In this document: in pieces, positions 1-7,772 of the stretch
How the letters are laid out: every line of letters begins with the position of its first letter
Position numbering within the stretch: position 1 is the stretch's first letter
From: CAZCVI01 sp964502145
GTDB taxonomy: Bacteria; Acidobacteriota; Aminicenantia; UBA2199
DNA length: 12,518 bases
Direction of reading: 5' to 3'
NCBI GenBank assembly: GCA_964502145.1
Contig: CAZCVI010000135.1
Span: forward strand, 1-12,518
Program-made: the position numbers and the translations under genes
Notes under the pieces: model-generated
The model's database searches: none
Seen by the model: only the letters and a program-made list of their open reading frames with translations
What the model was told of the DNA's origin: nothing

Positions 1-340
1 CCAATCGATCTGAAAGAAACGGTGGGTGGTATATCAAAAACCCTTTATAAATGGTTGGAAAAAGATACTGGAGTACCTGGCCCGGTATATTTTCAAGATT
101 GCGATATCCAATAACAGGATATTGTCCGATAAGAATGGACAAATCACGTTCAAATACCAGAACTCCAAAACCAATAAATGGAAAACGATGACCCTTGAAG
201 CGGAGGAATTTCTCCGCCGCTTCCTTCAGCATGTATTACCCAGTGGATTCCATAAAGTCAGGAGTTATGGATTTTTTACCCCGAAGTACAAAGAAGTATT
301 GGCGTCTTTCGATGTCGAAAACCAAAAAATCATGCGTTGA
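1..340 (+). pseudogene. IS91-type transposase, C-terminal remnant
   Basis: The translation from about base 14 to 340 reads KKRWVVYQKP, then LEYLARYIFKIAISNNRIL, then EFLRRFLQHVLP and GFHKVRSYGFF. This succession is typical of the C-terminal half of IS91-family rolling-circle (HUH, Y2) transposases. An in-frame TGA at 11-13 interrupts the reading frame just before the conserved W-V-V-Y segment. The frame ends at 340, right after the K-V-R-x-Y-G-F motif, whereas family members usually run on for several tens of residues. The catalytic tyrosines would lie upstream, outside the window. A GTG at 26 could open a 104-codon frame, but it has no clear ribosome binding site and would encode only an inactive fragment. 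I therefore call it a decayed insertion-sequence remnant. The family assignment rests on motif recognition; an intact upstream part interrupted by a single nonsense change cannot be excluded. Confidence 0.72.
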
Positions 341-474
341 ACCATCTCTTATTAATACCAAAAATAAAATTTTCTTATATAATCCCAAGGGTTGAAGTCA
401 TAGCCCGATCCCCGAAATAGGAATTAATCGGACGGCCATTACCGCGAACCGGTTTCGTCCAATTAAGTTTTAGC

Positions 475-528
475 GTCGGCTTCGCGAACAGGTGTAGTTC
501 AATTTTTTTGTGGAAGTTGGCTTCGCGA
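475..528 (+). repeat. Pair of short direct repeats around TTCGCGA
   Basis: GTCGGCTTCGCGA at 475-487 and GTTGGCTTCGCGA at 516-528 differ at one position and lie 41 bases apart. The first copy continues into the perfect palindrome TTCGCGAA. They may be parts of a short interspersed repeat; no function can be assigned. Confidence 0.5.
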
Positions 529-547
529 CGTGAAAACTCTAATTCAT

Positions 548-619
548 TATGGGAATGATAGGAATTATGGGATAAACAAAAAAATTCCCATACCTCCCAT
601 AATTCACATAATTCCCATA
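548..619. repeat. Imperfect inverted repeat built on ATTCCCATA
   Basis: The arm at 548-572 (TATGGGAATGATAGGAATTA and onward) is the reverse complement of the arm at 595-619 with only about three mismatches in 25 bases. A 22-base AT-rich loop lies between them. The right arm also contains sub-repeats of the type TCCCATA spaced 8-10 bases apart. Transcribed, it would form a long hairpin. It could be a small palindromic interspersed element (MITE- or REP-like) or a terminator-like barrier between the IS remnant and the next gene. Confidence 0.6.
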
Positions 620-678
620 CTTCCCATTAAGTTGGCGGTGAATTCAGTACTCCCTGAATCCAAGAATTGTCGAATCTG

Positions 679-707
679 TTGCAAAGAATAGAGAAAACTG
701 GTACTAT
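679..707 (+). promoter_or_regulatory. Candidate sigma-70-type promoter for the phosphoesterase gene
   Basis: TTGCAA at 679-684 and TACTAT at 702-707 are separated by exactly 17 bases, and a TGG directly before the -10 gives an extended -10. Each hexamer matches the consensus at only four of six positions. Transcription would start near 714, leaving a leader of about 55 bases before the ATG at 771. The evidence is moderate and rests on spacing and position. Confidence 0.35.
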
Positions 708-770
708 ATCTATTCTTGTATTAATAAAGTATTAATTACCCTTTTATCAGAAATAGGAGAATAGCAGACA

Positions 771-1871
771 ATGAGCCGATTGGTGTCCATGATCATTTTT
801 ATAACGATTGCCAGTACCGTTTACTTCGGTATCCACTACTTTGTATTTAAATCACTTACCCGCTCCATATTACAATCCCAGGACCTGCAAAAAATACTGG
901 CCTGGCTTTTTTGGATTTCAGGGTTGAGTTTTATAGCCCATCAATTTATGGGGCACACATTAAATATCCATCTCCTCGGTTATTATGCCTATACCTGGAT
1001 GGGAGTTATTGCCATTGCCTTTTTTTTCTTTCTGTTGCAACGGGGTTTAGCAAAATTTTTCCCCGCCCAAAACAACCCATTGGCTATTTTTTTTCTGGTT
1101 ATCATCGGGCTTATCTCCCTCTATTCACTGTTCAATGGCATGCAAACCCCACGAGTAAAAACAGTAACCATTCCAGTCAAACAATTACCGCAGTCAATGT
1201 CGGGTTTTACTATCGTGCAATTATCCGATATGCATCTGGACGGTTACAAGGGCATGGGGGTTATAGCAAAGATTGTGGCCCGTGTGAATGCGCTAAAACC
1301 AGACCTAATCGTAATCACGGGCGACCTGATTGACGGTGATGTGTCAGAAGACCCGGCCTTTTGCCAACAGTTAAAACAATTAACTGCCCGCCACGGGGTC
1401 TTGGCTATTACCGGGAACCATGAATATTATGCAGGTTTGCAGACTTTTTTGCATCTGGCACAATGCAGCAATATCACTGTGTTACGTAATCAAGCCATTA
1501 CTTTAAGCAATGGCTTACAGGTGATTGGCCTTGAAGATGACGAGGGCCAGCGTTTTAACAGCGGTGGCCCGGACCTGGAAAAAGCCATGGTAGGTTGCGA
1601 TGCAAGTAAACCTATAATCCTGCTTTACCACCGCCCGTTTTTTTCTGCAACAGCTATCCAGAAAGGGGTGGATTTACAATTATCCGGCCATACCCATGCC
1701 GGGCAAATCCCACCCATGGACCTGTTGGTCTGGTTGTACTATAAATACCCGGCAGGCCTTTATGAGAAAGACGGTTCCTATATTTACACTTCCCCCGGAA
1801 CCGGTTACTGGGGGCCAGCCATGCGTTTCCTTTCCAAGTCAGAGATCACCTTGTTCCGACTGGTACCTTAA
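771..1871 (+). CDS. Membrane-anchored metallophosphoesterase (YkuE/YaeI-like)
   Basis: The 366-residue protein has an N-terminal membrane region with about four hydrophobic segments (roughly 5-25, 41-60, 68-90 and 103-121), followed by a catalytic domain. All metal-ligand motifs of the calcineurin-like phosphoesterase superfamily are present: D153-x-H155 in LSDMHLD, G184-D185-x-x-D188, the GNHE box at 215-218, H287 in YHRP, and GHTH at 306-309. The best fit is the YkuE/YaeI-type group, membrane-associated phosphoesterases with a two-metal active site. The membrane anchor and the hydrophobic residues ahead of the active site fit a lipid-type or membrane-proximal phosphoester substrate, but the substrate cannot be read from sequence. 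The start is supported by AGGAGA at 755-760, although the 10-base spacing is long. The gene ends six bases before the radical SAM gene, so the two are probably cotranscribed. Confidence 0.9.
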   Translation: MSRLVSMIIFITIASTVYFGIHYFVFKSLTRSILQSQDLQKILAWLFWISGLSFIAHQFMGHTLNIHLLGYYAYTWMGVIAIAFFFFLLQRGLAKFFPAQNNPLAIFFLVIIGLISLYSLFNGMQTPRVKTVTIPVKQLPQSMSGFTIVQLSDMHLDGYKGMGVIAKIVARVNALKPDLIVITGDLIDGDVSEDPAFCQQLKQLTARHGVLAITGNHEYYAGLQTFLHLAQCSNITVLRNQAITLSNGLQVIGLEDDEGQRFNSGGPDLEKAMVGCDASKPIILLYHRPFFSATAIQKGVDLQLSGHTHAGQIPPMDLLVWLYYKYPAGLYEKDGSYIYTSPGTGYWGPAMRFLSKSEITLFRLVP

Positions 1872-1876
1872 ATCAC

Positions 1877-2965
1877 ATGGTGTCGCAAGTCCAAGCAGGT
1901 CCCAGCGGGATTTATATTCACATCCCTTTTTGTAAGCGGGCCTGTTTTTACTGTCACTTTGTAAAACACCCCTACAACCAGGACCAGATGGACAGTTATG
2001 TGGCGGGACTGGTCAAAGAGATCGGACTCTACTCATCACCCGCGACCATCAATTCCGTGTACATCGGTGGTGGTTCCCCGTCGCTATTAAATGCATCGCA
2101 ACTGTCCGCTATCACCGGGGCGGTAGCAGCACACTTCACCTTGGACCCTCATCTCGAATTTACCCTGGAAATGAACCCGGAAGATGTGACCATGGATAAA
2201 TTGCAGCTTCTCAAAGATATTGGCGTCAACCGCCTCAGTATTGGCACGCAATCTTTTGTACAGCAGGACCTGGATTACCTGAAACGGACACACAGTATAG
2301 CACAATCACTGGACGCCGTACAAAACGCCCTTAAAATAGGGTTTACCAACCTGAACATTGATTTTATTATCAGCTTGCCCAATCAAACACGCCAGAGTCT
2401 GGAACAAAGTTTCGCGTTGCTCCACGACCTGGATATTCCCCATATTTCAGCGTATATCCTTGAAGAGGTGGCGGAACTGGAGAACGAGGAGAACCTGGAA
2501 CAGAAGATCGCCCGTGATGTCGACTGCTATTTTTTTACCCGTGATGTATTGACCGGGCTGGGTTATGTCCACTATGAAGTATCCAATTTTTGCAAGCCCG
2601 GTTTTTGCTCCAGGCACAATCTCAAATACTGGAAAAACGAGGAGTACCTGGGCATTGGTTTGTCTGCTGCGGGGTTTGTTGGTGGCGTGGATTATAAAAA
2701 TACAGTGACGTTTGAGCGCTACTACGAACAAATTAACGCGGGCCAACGGCCACAAGAGGAGCTCAACCACCCCAATATTGCGCTCCGCAAAATCATTACC
2801 GGGCTCCGCCTGCTGGAAGGCATCCCGGTTGAATACTTTAAGCCTTTTTTGAAAGAAACAGAGTTTTTATTGGCAGGCGGTATCTTGGTCCAAAATAAAA
2901 ATAATATCGCTGTTCAGCCGGACAAAATTCTCGTGCTTAATGAAATTCTCGCCTATTTTTTATGA
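1877..2965 (+). CDS. hemW: HemW-like radical SAM protein
   Basis: The 362-residue protein starts with GIYIHIPFCKRACFYCHF: C19, C23 and C26 form the CxxxCxxC site that binds the [4Fe-4S] cluster for S-adenosylmethionine cleavage. F28 stands where true oxygen-independent coproporphyrinogen oxidases (HemN) carry a fourth cysteine, so this is HemW-type. Further family motifs are GGGSP (64-68), EMNPED (98-103), RLSIGTQSF (119-127), the segment YEVSNFCKPG with CSRHNLKYW (233-252), and a C-terminal HemN_C-like region from about 300. HemW proteins bind haem and are described as haem chaperones delivering cofactor to respiratory enzymes; many are mis-annotated as coproporphyrinogen oxidase. ATG 1877 was chosen because it lies ten residues before the conserved core and only five bases after the upstream stop. 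No Shine-Dalgarno site is evident, so translation may be coupled to the phosphoesterase. The length is near normal for HemW. Confidence 0.88.
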   Translation: MVSQVQAGPSGIYIHIPFCKRACFYCHFVKHPYNQDQMDSYVAGLVKEIGLYSSPATINSVYIGGGSPSLLNASQLSAITGAVAAHFTLDPHLEFTLEMNPEDVTMDKLQLLKDIGVNRLSIGTQSFVQQDLDYLKRTHSIAQSLDAVQNALKIGFTNLNIDFIISLPNQTRQSLEQSFALLHDLDIPHISAYILEEVAELENEENLEQKIARDVDCYFFTRDVLTGLGYVHYEVSNFCKPGFCSRHNLKYWKNEEYLGIGLSAAGFVGGVDYKNTVTFERYYEQINAGQRPQEELNHPNIALRKIITGLRLLEGIPVEYFKPFLKETEFLLAGGILVQNKNNIAVQPDKILVLNEILAYFL

Positions 2966-2970
2966 AGCGT

Positions 2971-2985
2971 CCCAGAATTGCTGGG
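2971..2985. terminator. Short hairpin between convergent genes
   Basis: CCCAG at 2971-2975 pairs with CTGGG at 2981-2985 around a five-base loop, in the 27-base gap between the convergent stop codons of the HemW-like gene and ROCO B. It has no clear T-run on either side, so it would be a weak bidirectional terminator at best. Confidence 0.35.
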
Positions 2986-2992
2986 CCCAAAG

Positions 2993-3364
2993 TTACCCCA
3001 ACTTGTTTAATATGGGGACGATTTTGTCCAGGTTCATCACCACGGACACACCCAGTTGACCCACTGTTTGGGCTGCTTCTTTGATGCCTTCCGCGCTCAG
3101 TTGCCACCATTTTTTTCTAGGCTTCTGGCTGGCCGCTTCTTCAATGAAGGTTTTAAAATCTTTTAAAACTTCTTCTGCTTTCTCTTTATCCATTTTCTCC
3201 GCCATCTCACTGACGGCTTGAGAAAGGTCTTTGAGCAAGGTTTTTAATTCATCGGAAACCGGGCTGGTCTCGATTTTATTAAAACTATTGCGGATTTTCT
3301 CTGCCACTACAAAATCACCCTGTATGGTGGCATCATTCCCAAATGTGATCTGTTGATTGGACAT
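2993..3364 (-). CDS. Possible nested ORF: separately translated ROCO B tail (123 residues)
   Basis: The ATG at 3362-3364 is codon 826 of ROCO B, in the same frame. It coincides with the start of the tail domain (MSNQQITFGNDATIQGDFVV). A perfect AGGAGGT lies at 3372-3378 on the minus strand, seven bases upstream: the best ribosome binding site in the window, better than the one for the full-length gene. The 30 or so residues before it look like translated spacer with no homology to ROCO A. Two readings are possible: the tail is also made as a free small protein from the same mRNA, or a formerly separate downstream gene was fused in frame and its leader, with the ribosome site, now encodes the linker. 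The site lies in codons for I-E-E-V-D-K, so chance is possible. Confidence 0.4.
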   Translation of the reverse strand: MSNQQITFGNDATIQGDFVVAEKIRNSFNKIETSPVSDELKTLLKDLSQAVSEMAEKMDKEKAEEVLKDFKTFIEEAASQKPRKKWWQLSAEGIKEAAQTVGQLGVSVVMNLDKIVPILNKLG

Positions 3365-5839
3365 CTTGTCTACCTCCTCTATCTTCTGTAAATGAATATT
3401 ACTATCATAAAAATTATAGATATCCCTGCCCTGCGAATCTAACGATTGTTGTTTTCGTTCTATTTCGCTTTCAATACCATCCAGCAGTTGTTTGACCGGG
3501 TATTTCTTGCCCAGTTTGCCGATGGTGATATATTCTTCTCTCATTCGTTCCAGGCCGATTAGTTCCTGGTAATCCACGAATTCATTGCTGGTGTCTGGTA
3601 ACGGCACCAGTTCTTTGACTTCCAATTGCTTAAAGGAAGCGTTAATTTCGCGGAGGGTTTTGCGGATCGTGGCAAAATAGTCCCGCTTTTGGTTGCCGCT
3701 GACTAAAATAGATATCTGTCGGTCGTGTTCATCCGCTTTCACCACTGCCGTGGTGTGTAAATCCTTGTCTTCCAGTACCACACCAAAACGCCACTGCAAA
3801 CCATCTTTGATATCCTGATGCATTCTGACAATAAACCGGGAAATCACATTGGCTGGTAAAAAATCATATTGCACAATATAATGCAACAGGTCTCGTTGGT
3901 CTATTTCATAGAAAGGGGCATTTTTTTGTAGCAGGTCCGGGATAAGGATGTGTTGATTGGAAAGCCGATAACACAATTGGAAATGTTCCATCAATGACAG
4001 AATGTACCCTTGTTCACCGCATAAATAGGTGATATGCAGAAGTTTTTGGTCATAAGCTTTGGTTTTGCTTGTTTCTTCATTTAATATATAATTTAATTGC
4101 CGCGTATCGAGAATTCCCAAATGCTCGGCCATGTATTGGGAGTTGATGATTTTGTAAACGGCTTCCGTGACCCACCTGGGATTAAGCACATGAAAGTCAG
4201 ATAACAGCAACTCTTTAAAATGAAGGACGATTCCCAATTCATTCAAGAATTCGATTAAGGTCGTGCGGCTGCTTTCATCGTGAATGTGCTCTTCCTGGCA
4301 AATGGCTTGAAATTGTTGTTGGTCGATATAGTGTTTGGTGAGGGTGGCGGCTTCCAGCTTTTCTTTCACCTTGAACCATGACTCTGCCACAGGGATTTGC
4401 AGCAGTTCGATGCGGGGTATGGTTTCTTTTAATGCCTTTTTAAAATCTGCTACACCTGTTCCGTGTTTGCAGGAAACACGGTAAAAGTCGTGGATGTTTT
4501 TGTATTTCTGTTTTAATGTAAACCGGTCCAGGTCAAAGGCGGGATGATCGTCTATTTTATTGATCACGATCATTACGGGTGAATTGCCACCGAAGCTTTC
4601 GATATGGTTGAGCCAGTATTCGATTTTATCATCTTTGCGGCTATCCAGAACCAGGATATATAGAGACCGCGAGGAGAGAAAGAACTGGTGGGAGGCATGC
4701 ATGATTTCCTGGCCGCCGAAATCCCAGAAATGGGTTTTAATCAGAGTCTTTTGGTTGTCCAGCAGGATATCGTAATTGATGGTGTTAATGTTGACGCCGT
4801 GGGTTTTGCTTTCGTTGTCGTTAAATGTTTCTCCGTTTAATTGTTTGAAGAATGATGTTTTGCCAGCGCCGCCGTCACCTACCAGGAGTATTTTGACCTC
4901 ATTGAGTTTTTTTTCTGTCCCTTTTTTTAAAGAGCGAAAATAATCCTTAATGGCAGACAAGCCTTTCTTTACAATTTCCGGCGGGGGATTTTTAATGTGA
5001 TTATAATCGATGTATAGATCGGTTAGATGGTCAAGGTCGGAGACGAAAGAGATATCGGTCAATTTATTATTACTAAGATATACCGAGGTTAATCCCTTCA
5101 ACTCCCGGAGAAACGAGACATCGGTCAAGTTATTATCACTAAGATATACCGAGGTTAATCCCTTCAACTCCCGGAGAAACGAGACATCGGTTAAGTTATT
5201 ATTAAAAAGATATACCGAGGTTAATCCCTTCAACTCCCGGAGAAACGAGACATCGGTTAATTTATTCCCGCTCAAATCCACCGAGGTTAATCCCTTCAAC
5301 TCCTGGAGAAACGAGACATCGGTTAATTTATTCTCACTCAAATCCACCGATGTTAATCCCTTCAACTCCCTGAGAAACGAGACATCGGATAATTTATTCT
5401 CACTCAAATCCACCGAGGTTAATCCCTTCAACTCCCGGAGAAACGAGACATCGGTTAAGTTATTCTCACTCAAATCCACCGAGGTTAATCCCTTCAACTC
5501 CCGGAGAAAGGAAAAATCTTGAATGCGTTTATTATAGCAAATATTCAAATGGGTTAAATTTTCTTTATGGCGGAGAAAAAGGATATCATTTTGTTCTAAC
5601 CGACAGGATGCCATGTTTAAGCGGGTTACCTTTTGAAGGCGACCAATAATTTCCAGTACAGGTCTTATAACAATATCTACCAGCCTCAACCCGGTAACAG
5701 CCCCTGTGTCGTCCAAGGAATACCCAAGCTTGATATCAGCGTAAGATTTTTCTCTTTTCTCGATATCGCCCGGTTTAAGCTTCACCAAATGCACGCGCAG
5801 TATCGTCATCATCTTATGGATGATTTCAAAATCAGTCAT
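2993..5839 (-). CDS. ROCO protein B: LRR - Roc GTPase - COR - soluble C-terminal tail
   Basis: This is a 948-residue protein. Residues 1-90 form a short N-terminal domain shared with ROCO A. Residues 114-289 are leucine-rich repeats in 22-residue steps (seven near-identical ELKGLTSV units plus a diverged last unit). Residues 316-470 form a Roc (Ras of complex) GTPase with P-loop GDGGAGKT (321-328), G3 motif DFGGQE (373-378), G4 motif NKID (427-430) and G5-like SCK (456-458). A COR region, which dimerises ROCO proteins, follows to about 790. The tail (826-948) has a predicted beta-rich start (ITFGNDATIQGDFVVAEKI), a helical/coiled-coil middle, a basic KKWW segment and an amphipathic end. This tail pattern recurs in bacterial NTPase-linked and stand-alone small proteins, probably as an effector or adaptor part. 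ATG 5839 is preceded by GGGAGG at 5845-5850. The gene is second in the ATPase-nuclease/ROCO module. A role as ligand-sensing GTPase switch is inferred from architecture. Confidence 0.92.
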   Translation of the reverse strand: MTDFEIIHKMMTILRVHLVKLKPGDIEKREKSYADIKLGYSLDDTGAVTGLRLVDIVIRPVLEIIGRLQKVTRLNMASCRLEQNDILFLRHKENLTHLNICYNKRIQDFSFLRELKGLTSVDLSENNLTDVSFLRELKGLTSVDLSENKLSDVSFLRELKGLTSVDLSENKLTDVSFLQELKGLTSVDLSGNKLTDVSFLRELKGLTSVYLFNNNLTDVSFLRELKGLTSVYLSDNNLTDVSFLRELKGLTSVYLSNNKLTDISFVSDLDHLTDLYIDYNHIKNPPPEIVKKGLSAIKDYFRSLKKGTEKKLNEVKILLVGDGGAGKTSFFKQLNGETFNDNESKTHGVNINTINYDILLDNQKTLIKTHFWDFGGQEIMHASHQFFLSSRSLYILVLDSRKDDKIEYWLNHIESFGGNSPVMIVINKIDDHPAFDLDRFTLKQKYKNIHDFYRVSCKHGTGVADFKKALKETIPRIELLQIPVAESWFKVKEKLEAATLTKHYIDQQQFQAICQEEHIHDESSRTTLIEFLNELGIVLHFKELLLSDFHVLNPRWVTEAVYKIINSQYMAEHLGILDTRQLNYILNEETSKTKAYDQKLLHITYLCGEQGYILSLMEHFQLCYRLSNQHILIPDLLQKNAPFYEIDQRDLLHYIVQYDFLPANVISRFIVRMHQDIKDGLQWRFGVVLEDKDLHTTAVVKADEHDRQISILVSGNQKRDYFATIRKTLREINASFKQLEVKELVPLPDTSNEFVDYQELIGLERMREEYITIGKLGKKYPVKQLLDGIESEIERKQQSLDSQGRDIYNFYDSNIHLQKIEEVDKMSNQQITFGNDATIQGDFVVAEKIRNSFNKIETSPVSDELKTLLKDLSQAVSEMAEKMDKEKAEEVLKDFKTFIEEAASQKPRKKWWQLSAEGIKEAAQTVGQLGVSVVMNLDKIVPILNKLG
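3372..3378 (-). promoter_or_regulatory. Internal Shine-Dalgarno site inside ROCO B
   Basis: AGGAGGT on the minus strand is fully complementary to the canonical 16S rRNA tail and sits seven bases before the in-frame ATG at 3364. It falls exactly at the boundary between the ROCO linker and the C-terminal tail domain, which makes it a decisive feature for the nested start proposed there. Confidence 0.5.
5039..5500 (-). repeat. Seven tandem 66-base units encoding LRRs of ROCO B
   Basis: Seven head-to-tail units of exactly 66 bases encode the 22-residue LRR of the form ELKGLTSVxLSxNxLTDVSFLR. The first about 30 bases of each unit are nearly invariant in DNA as well as protein. Changes concentrate on the D/Y and S/F/E/N/D positions of the predicted concave strand and following turn. 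Such nucleotide-level homogeneity, silent sites included, indicates recent expansion or homogenisation by slippage or unequal recombination rather than ancient repeats under selection. Confidence 0.95.
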
Positions 5840-5990
5840 AACAACCTCCCTGCTTTTTCAATATTCTATTGTGTACTATAGTGAAGAGAAAGTCAAGGGG
5901 AAAGAGGTCCAACGTCTGGTGAACGAGCTTAGCCGCAGGCGTTTAAAGATTGCCCATAGGGCGACTACGTTAACCATTAACAATTTTTAC
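5840..5990 (-). other. Intergenic region between ATPase B and ROCO B, duplicated at 10429-10586
   Basis: These 151 bases match the 158-base gap between ATPase A and ROCO A almost throughout. The part nearest ROCO (5831-5908) is identical to 10420-10497. The seven-base length difference is one extra CCATTAA unit in copy A. Both copies contain the ROCO promoter and a small imperfect hairpin (5955-5969; 10544-10558, where the six-base arms CGTAGG/CCTACG are perfect). The hairpin has no T-run, so it would be at most a weak attenuator after the ATPase gene. Confidence 0.7.
5845..5896 (-). promoter_or_regulatory. Promoter and ribosome binding site of ROCO B
   Basis: On the minus strand TTGACT (5891-5896) and CACAAT (5868-5873) are spaced by 17 bases, followed by GGGAGG (5845-5850) five bases before the ATG. 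The -10 is poor (four of six), but the whole element is identical in front of ROCO A. An eight-base perfect palindrome ACTATAGT (5875-5882) sits in the spacer, where a bound repressor or activator would contact the polymerase. ROCO B can therefore be expressed apart from the ATPase gene. Confidence 0.5.
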
Positions 5991-7766
5991 TTAACAATTA
6001 ATCTTTTCCTTCCTTTTCTCAAGCCAGTGATCATTATCACTACACGCGATACCCTTTGCTTGGCAATATTCTTCCGCTTCCTGCGTGAATCCACTCAAAG
6101 AGAAGATAAACGCGATGGTTCGCTCCAGTTTTTCGATCTTTTTGACCTCTTCATATTTAACCAGGAAAGCTTCCGCTTCTTCCTTGGAGAATTTTTTGGC
6201 ATCTCGGTTTTTCACTTCGCCAATGATGGAATAATCTTCAGGGTGTTCAGCGCGGGCGAAAATATCCACATTAAAATTCTTGCCGTGCTGCGGTGCATAG
6301 TTGAACCGCCAGACGGTTTTATACTTGGAAAAGTTAAAATCCGCGGGCAGATACCGGGTGATGGATTTCAGGAACTCATTGTTTTCGCGGGCGTGAAATT
6401 GGAGTAAATCGTAAAGGGAATACTCGGCATAATTTCCTTTGATGAAATTATATTTTCCTGATAATTGATTGAATTGGTTTTTAATTTTTTGCAGTTCCTC
6501 GTGGTATTCCTTGGTAATGTTGCGGACATCGAAGGCTTGGATTTCTTCTTCGTAGACGCTGCGGAACACCTTGTCAAAAATATTATCCTTTACTCCCTGG
6601 TAGCGAAAATTTGAACCCCCCTGGGCCACAATATCGGAGTTTACCAGGGCATTTAGTTTTTCTTCCAGCTTCGCATCCGTCATGTCCAGTTTTAAATCAT
6701 CCAGTATTTCTTGACGGGTAACTTCGCGGTCTCTATTTTTACAGAGATACAGAACAATATTTTTGCCATTGCGGTCGTTGATGCGAGGCAAGGCACTGGC
6801 AATGTATTCCATCCAGGTGGATTTAATTTCCCCCCGGAAATCCAGGGTCTCAAATTCCAGGGTTTTGGTTACCCCATCCAACGTGGTCAGGTCCTTATCC
6901 TCGTAATCAGAACACATAATAGAACTAATATAAAAGGGACTGCCTTCGGCTATTTGCGCGATCAAATAAACGGTCTCTTCCGTAACCGGGACATCGAAAA
7001 ACTGGGAATACTTGTATACCATTTCTATAGATTCGTCTTGGGGCATTGGGTATAGGTTTTTCTTTTTAAACCGAGAGGGTAACATCTCATGCAATATATC
7101 TGTAAGCCAGCCCACCCAACTACCCGAAACCAGCAGCGGTGCCACTTTGCTTTCCGCCGTGCTCAAGTAACTGGCAGCCATGTCTGCTTGAAGCTTATCC
7201 AGTTTTTTATCGCGGTAAATTTTGGCATTTAAGAACTGGAATTCATCGATCATTTGCAAAACAAATTCATTTTGACTGTCAGCCATGTTTTTGGGGGCTT
7301 CGCGAACCGTTTCCCAGAGTGTGTCCAATTGTTTCAGACGAACATTGGATTCTACCCCTGAGATTAACTCTACCAAATGTTCCAATCCTTCGTTTTGGGC
7401 CACTTGTTTTGCTTTAGCCAGATTGCCTTTCTCAAAGAATTTTATGTATTTGGCATTCCTTGTTTTGAAGGCAATGTATTGATAGATAAAGGTCAGAAAG
7501 AAATCCAGGCAAAAATCTACCATGTACATTTTTTTTTCTTTGATCTCATAGTAAAAGGGAATCACCCGATCATTTTTAGAGAAGGTGATATTAAACAATC
7601 GTTCCAGCAGAGCAGTTTTTCCCATTTTGCGACGGGCCAGCATGGCCGTACTGGGAGATTTTTTTTCTTTGATCTCATTGATCCAATTAAGGTAGTAAGC
7701 CAGCTCTTCTTTTCTGCCGGTAAACAGTTCCGTATTACCTATTCGTTCTTCATATGCATGTTCCAT
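5991..7766 (-). CDS. ATPase-nuclease B: P-loop NTPase with C-terminal PD-(D/E)XK domain
   Basis: From ATG 7766 the protein has 591 residues, the same length as copy A. An ATG at 7784 would add six residues (MWYKIA), but it lies inside the predicted promoter, and copy A has no counterpart. The NTPase half starts with LFTGRKEEL, then Walker A ARRKMGKT, in which the usual first glycine is alanine, then Walker B MIDEF and a sensor-like VSGSW. This resembles archaeal-type/STAND-like ATPases fused to nuclease domains (DUF234-like). A winged-helix-like segment lies near residues 330-400. The C-terminus has NVDIFA followed 16 residues later by EVK, the D...ExK core of a restriction-endonuclease-like fold, so it could cut DNA or RNA. 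It probably acts in the cytoplasm, with ROCO B encoded 151 bases downstream. Residues 242-546 are identical to copy A. Activity and target are inferred only. Confidence 0.88.
   Translation of the reverse strand: MEHAYEERIGNTELFTGRKEELAYYLNWINEIKEKKSPSTAMLARRKMGKTALLERLFNITFSKNDRVIPFYYEIKEKKMYMVDFCLDFFLTFIYQYIAFKTRNAKYIKFFEKGNLAKAKQVAQNEGLEHLVELISGVESNVRLKQLDTLWETVREAPKNMADSQNEFVLQMIDEFQFLNAKIYRDKKLDKLQADMAASYLSTAESKVAPLLVSGSWVGWLTDILHEMLPSRFKKKNLYPMPQDESIEMVYKYSQFFDVPVTEETVYLIAQIAEGSPFYISSIMCSDYEDKDLTTLDGVTKTLEFETLDFRGEIKSTWMEYIASALPRINDRNGKNIVLYLCKNRDREVTRQEILDDLKLDMTDAKLEEKLNALVNSDIVAQGGSNFRYQGVKDNIFDKVFRSVYEEEIQAFDVRNITKEYHEELQKIKNQFNQLSGKYNFIKGNYAEYSLYDLLQFHARENNEFLKSITRYLPADFNFSKYKTVWRFNYAPQHGKNFNVDIFARAEHPEDYSIIGEVKNRDAKKFSKEEAEAFLVKYEEVKKIEKLERTIAFIFSLSGFTQEAEEYCQAKGIACSDNDHWLEKRKEKINC
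6127..7043 (-). repeat. 917-base tract identical to 10723-11639 (copy B)
   Basis: Comparing the two ATPase genes line by line, I found no difference over 917 bases at an offset of 4596. The tract ends abruptly at codon 242 on one side. On the other side it gives way to scattered substitutions beginning at 6126. It covers the end of the NTPase part, the winged-helix-like segment and most of the nuclease domain. Confidence 0.93.
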
Positions 7767-7772
7767 AGCTAT

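Larger units (their letters stand above)
341..770. other. Gene-free region with repeats and a candidate promoter
   Basis: No credible coding sequence is seen between the transposase remnant and the phosphoesterase start at 771. The stretch holds a palindrome around AACCGGTT near 448-455, a pair of 13-base direct repeats (475-487 and 516-528), an imperfect 25-base inverted repeat (548-572 and 595-619), and a possible promoter at 679-707. Repeats clustered next to an insertion-sequence fragment suggest a site that accumulates small mobile or palindromic elements. Confidence 0.6.

Noticed and set aside
1877..2965. Annotation as oxygen-independent coproporphyrinogen III oxidase (HemN)
   Set aside because: The fourth cysteine of the HemN motif is phenylalanine, and the C-terminal motifs fit HemW.
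5039..5500. Regular 66-base repeats considered as a CRISPR array or non-coding satellite
   Set aside because: There are no unique spacers between repeats, the period is a multiple of three and the units code for perfect LRRs within a long GTPase gene.
5010..5522. Open frame of 170 codons on the + strand with repeated RRNETSVKLLSLR-type units
   Set aside because: It is the antisense shadow of the ROCO B LRR array; its repeats follow from the 66-base DNA repeat, and it has no ribosome binding site.
5820..6407. 195-codon + strand frame covering the ROCO B promoter region
   Set aside because: It lies antisense to ATPase B and to the conserved promoter; its amino-acid composition is not protein-like and copy A lacks an equivalent frame.
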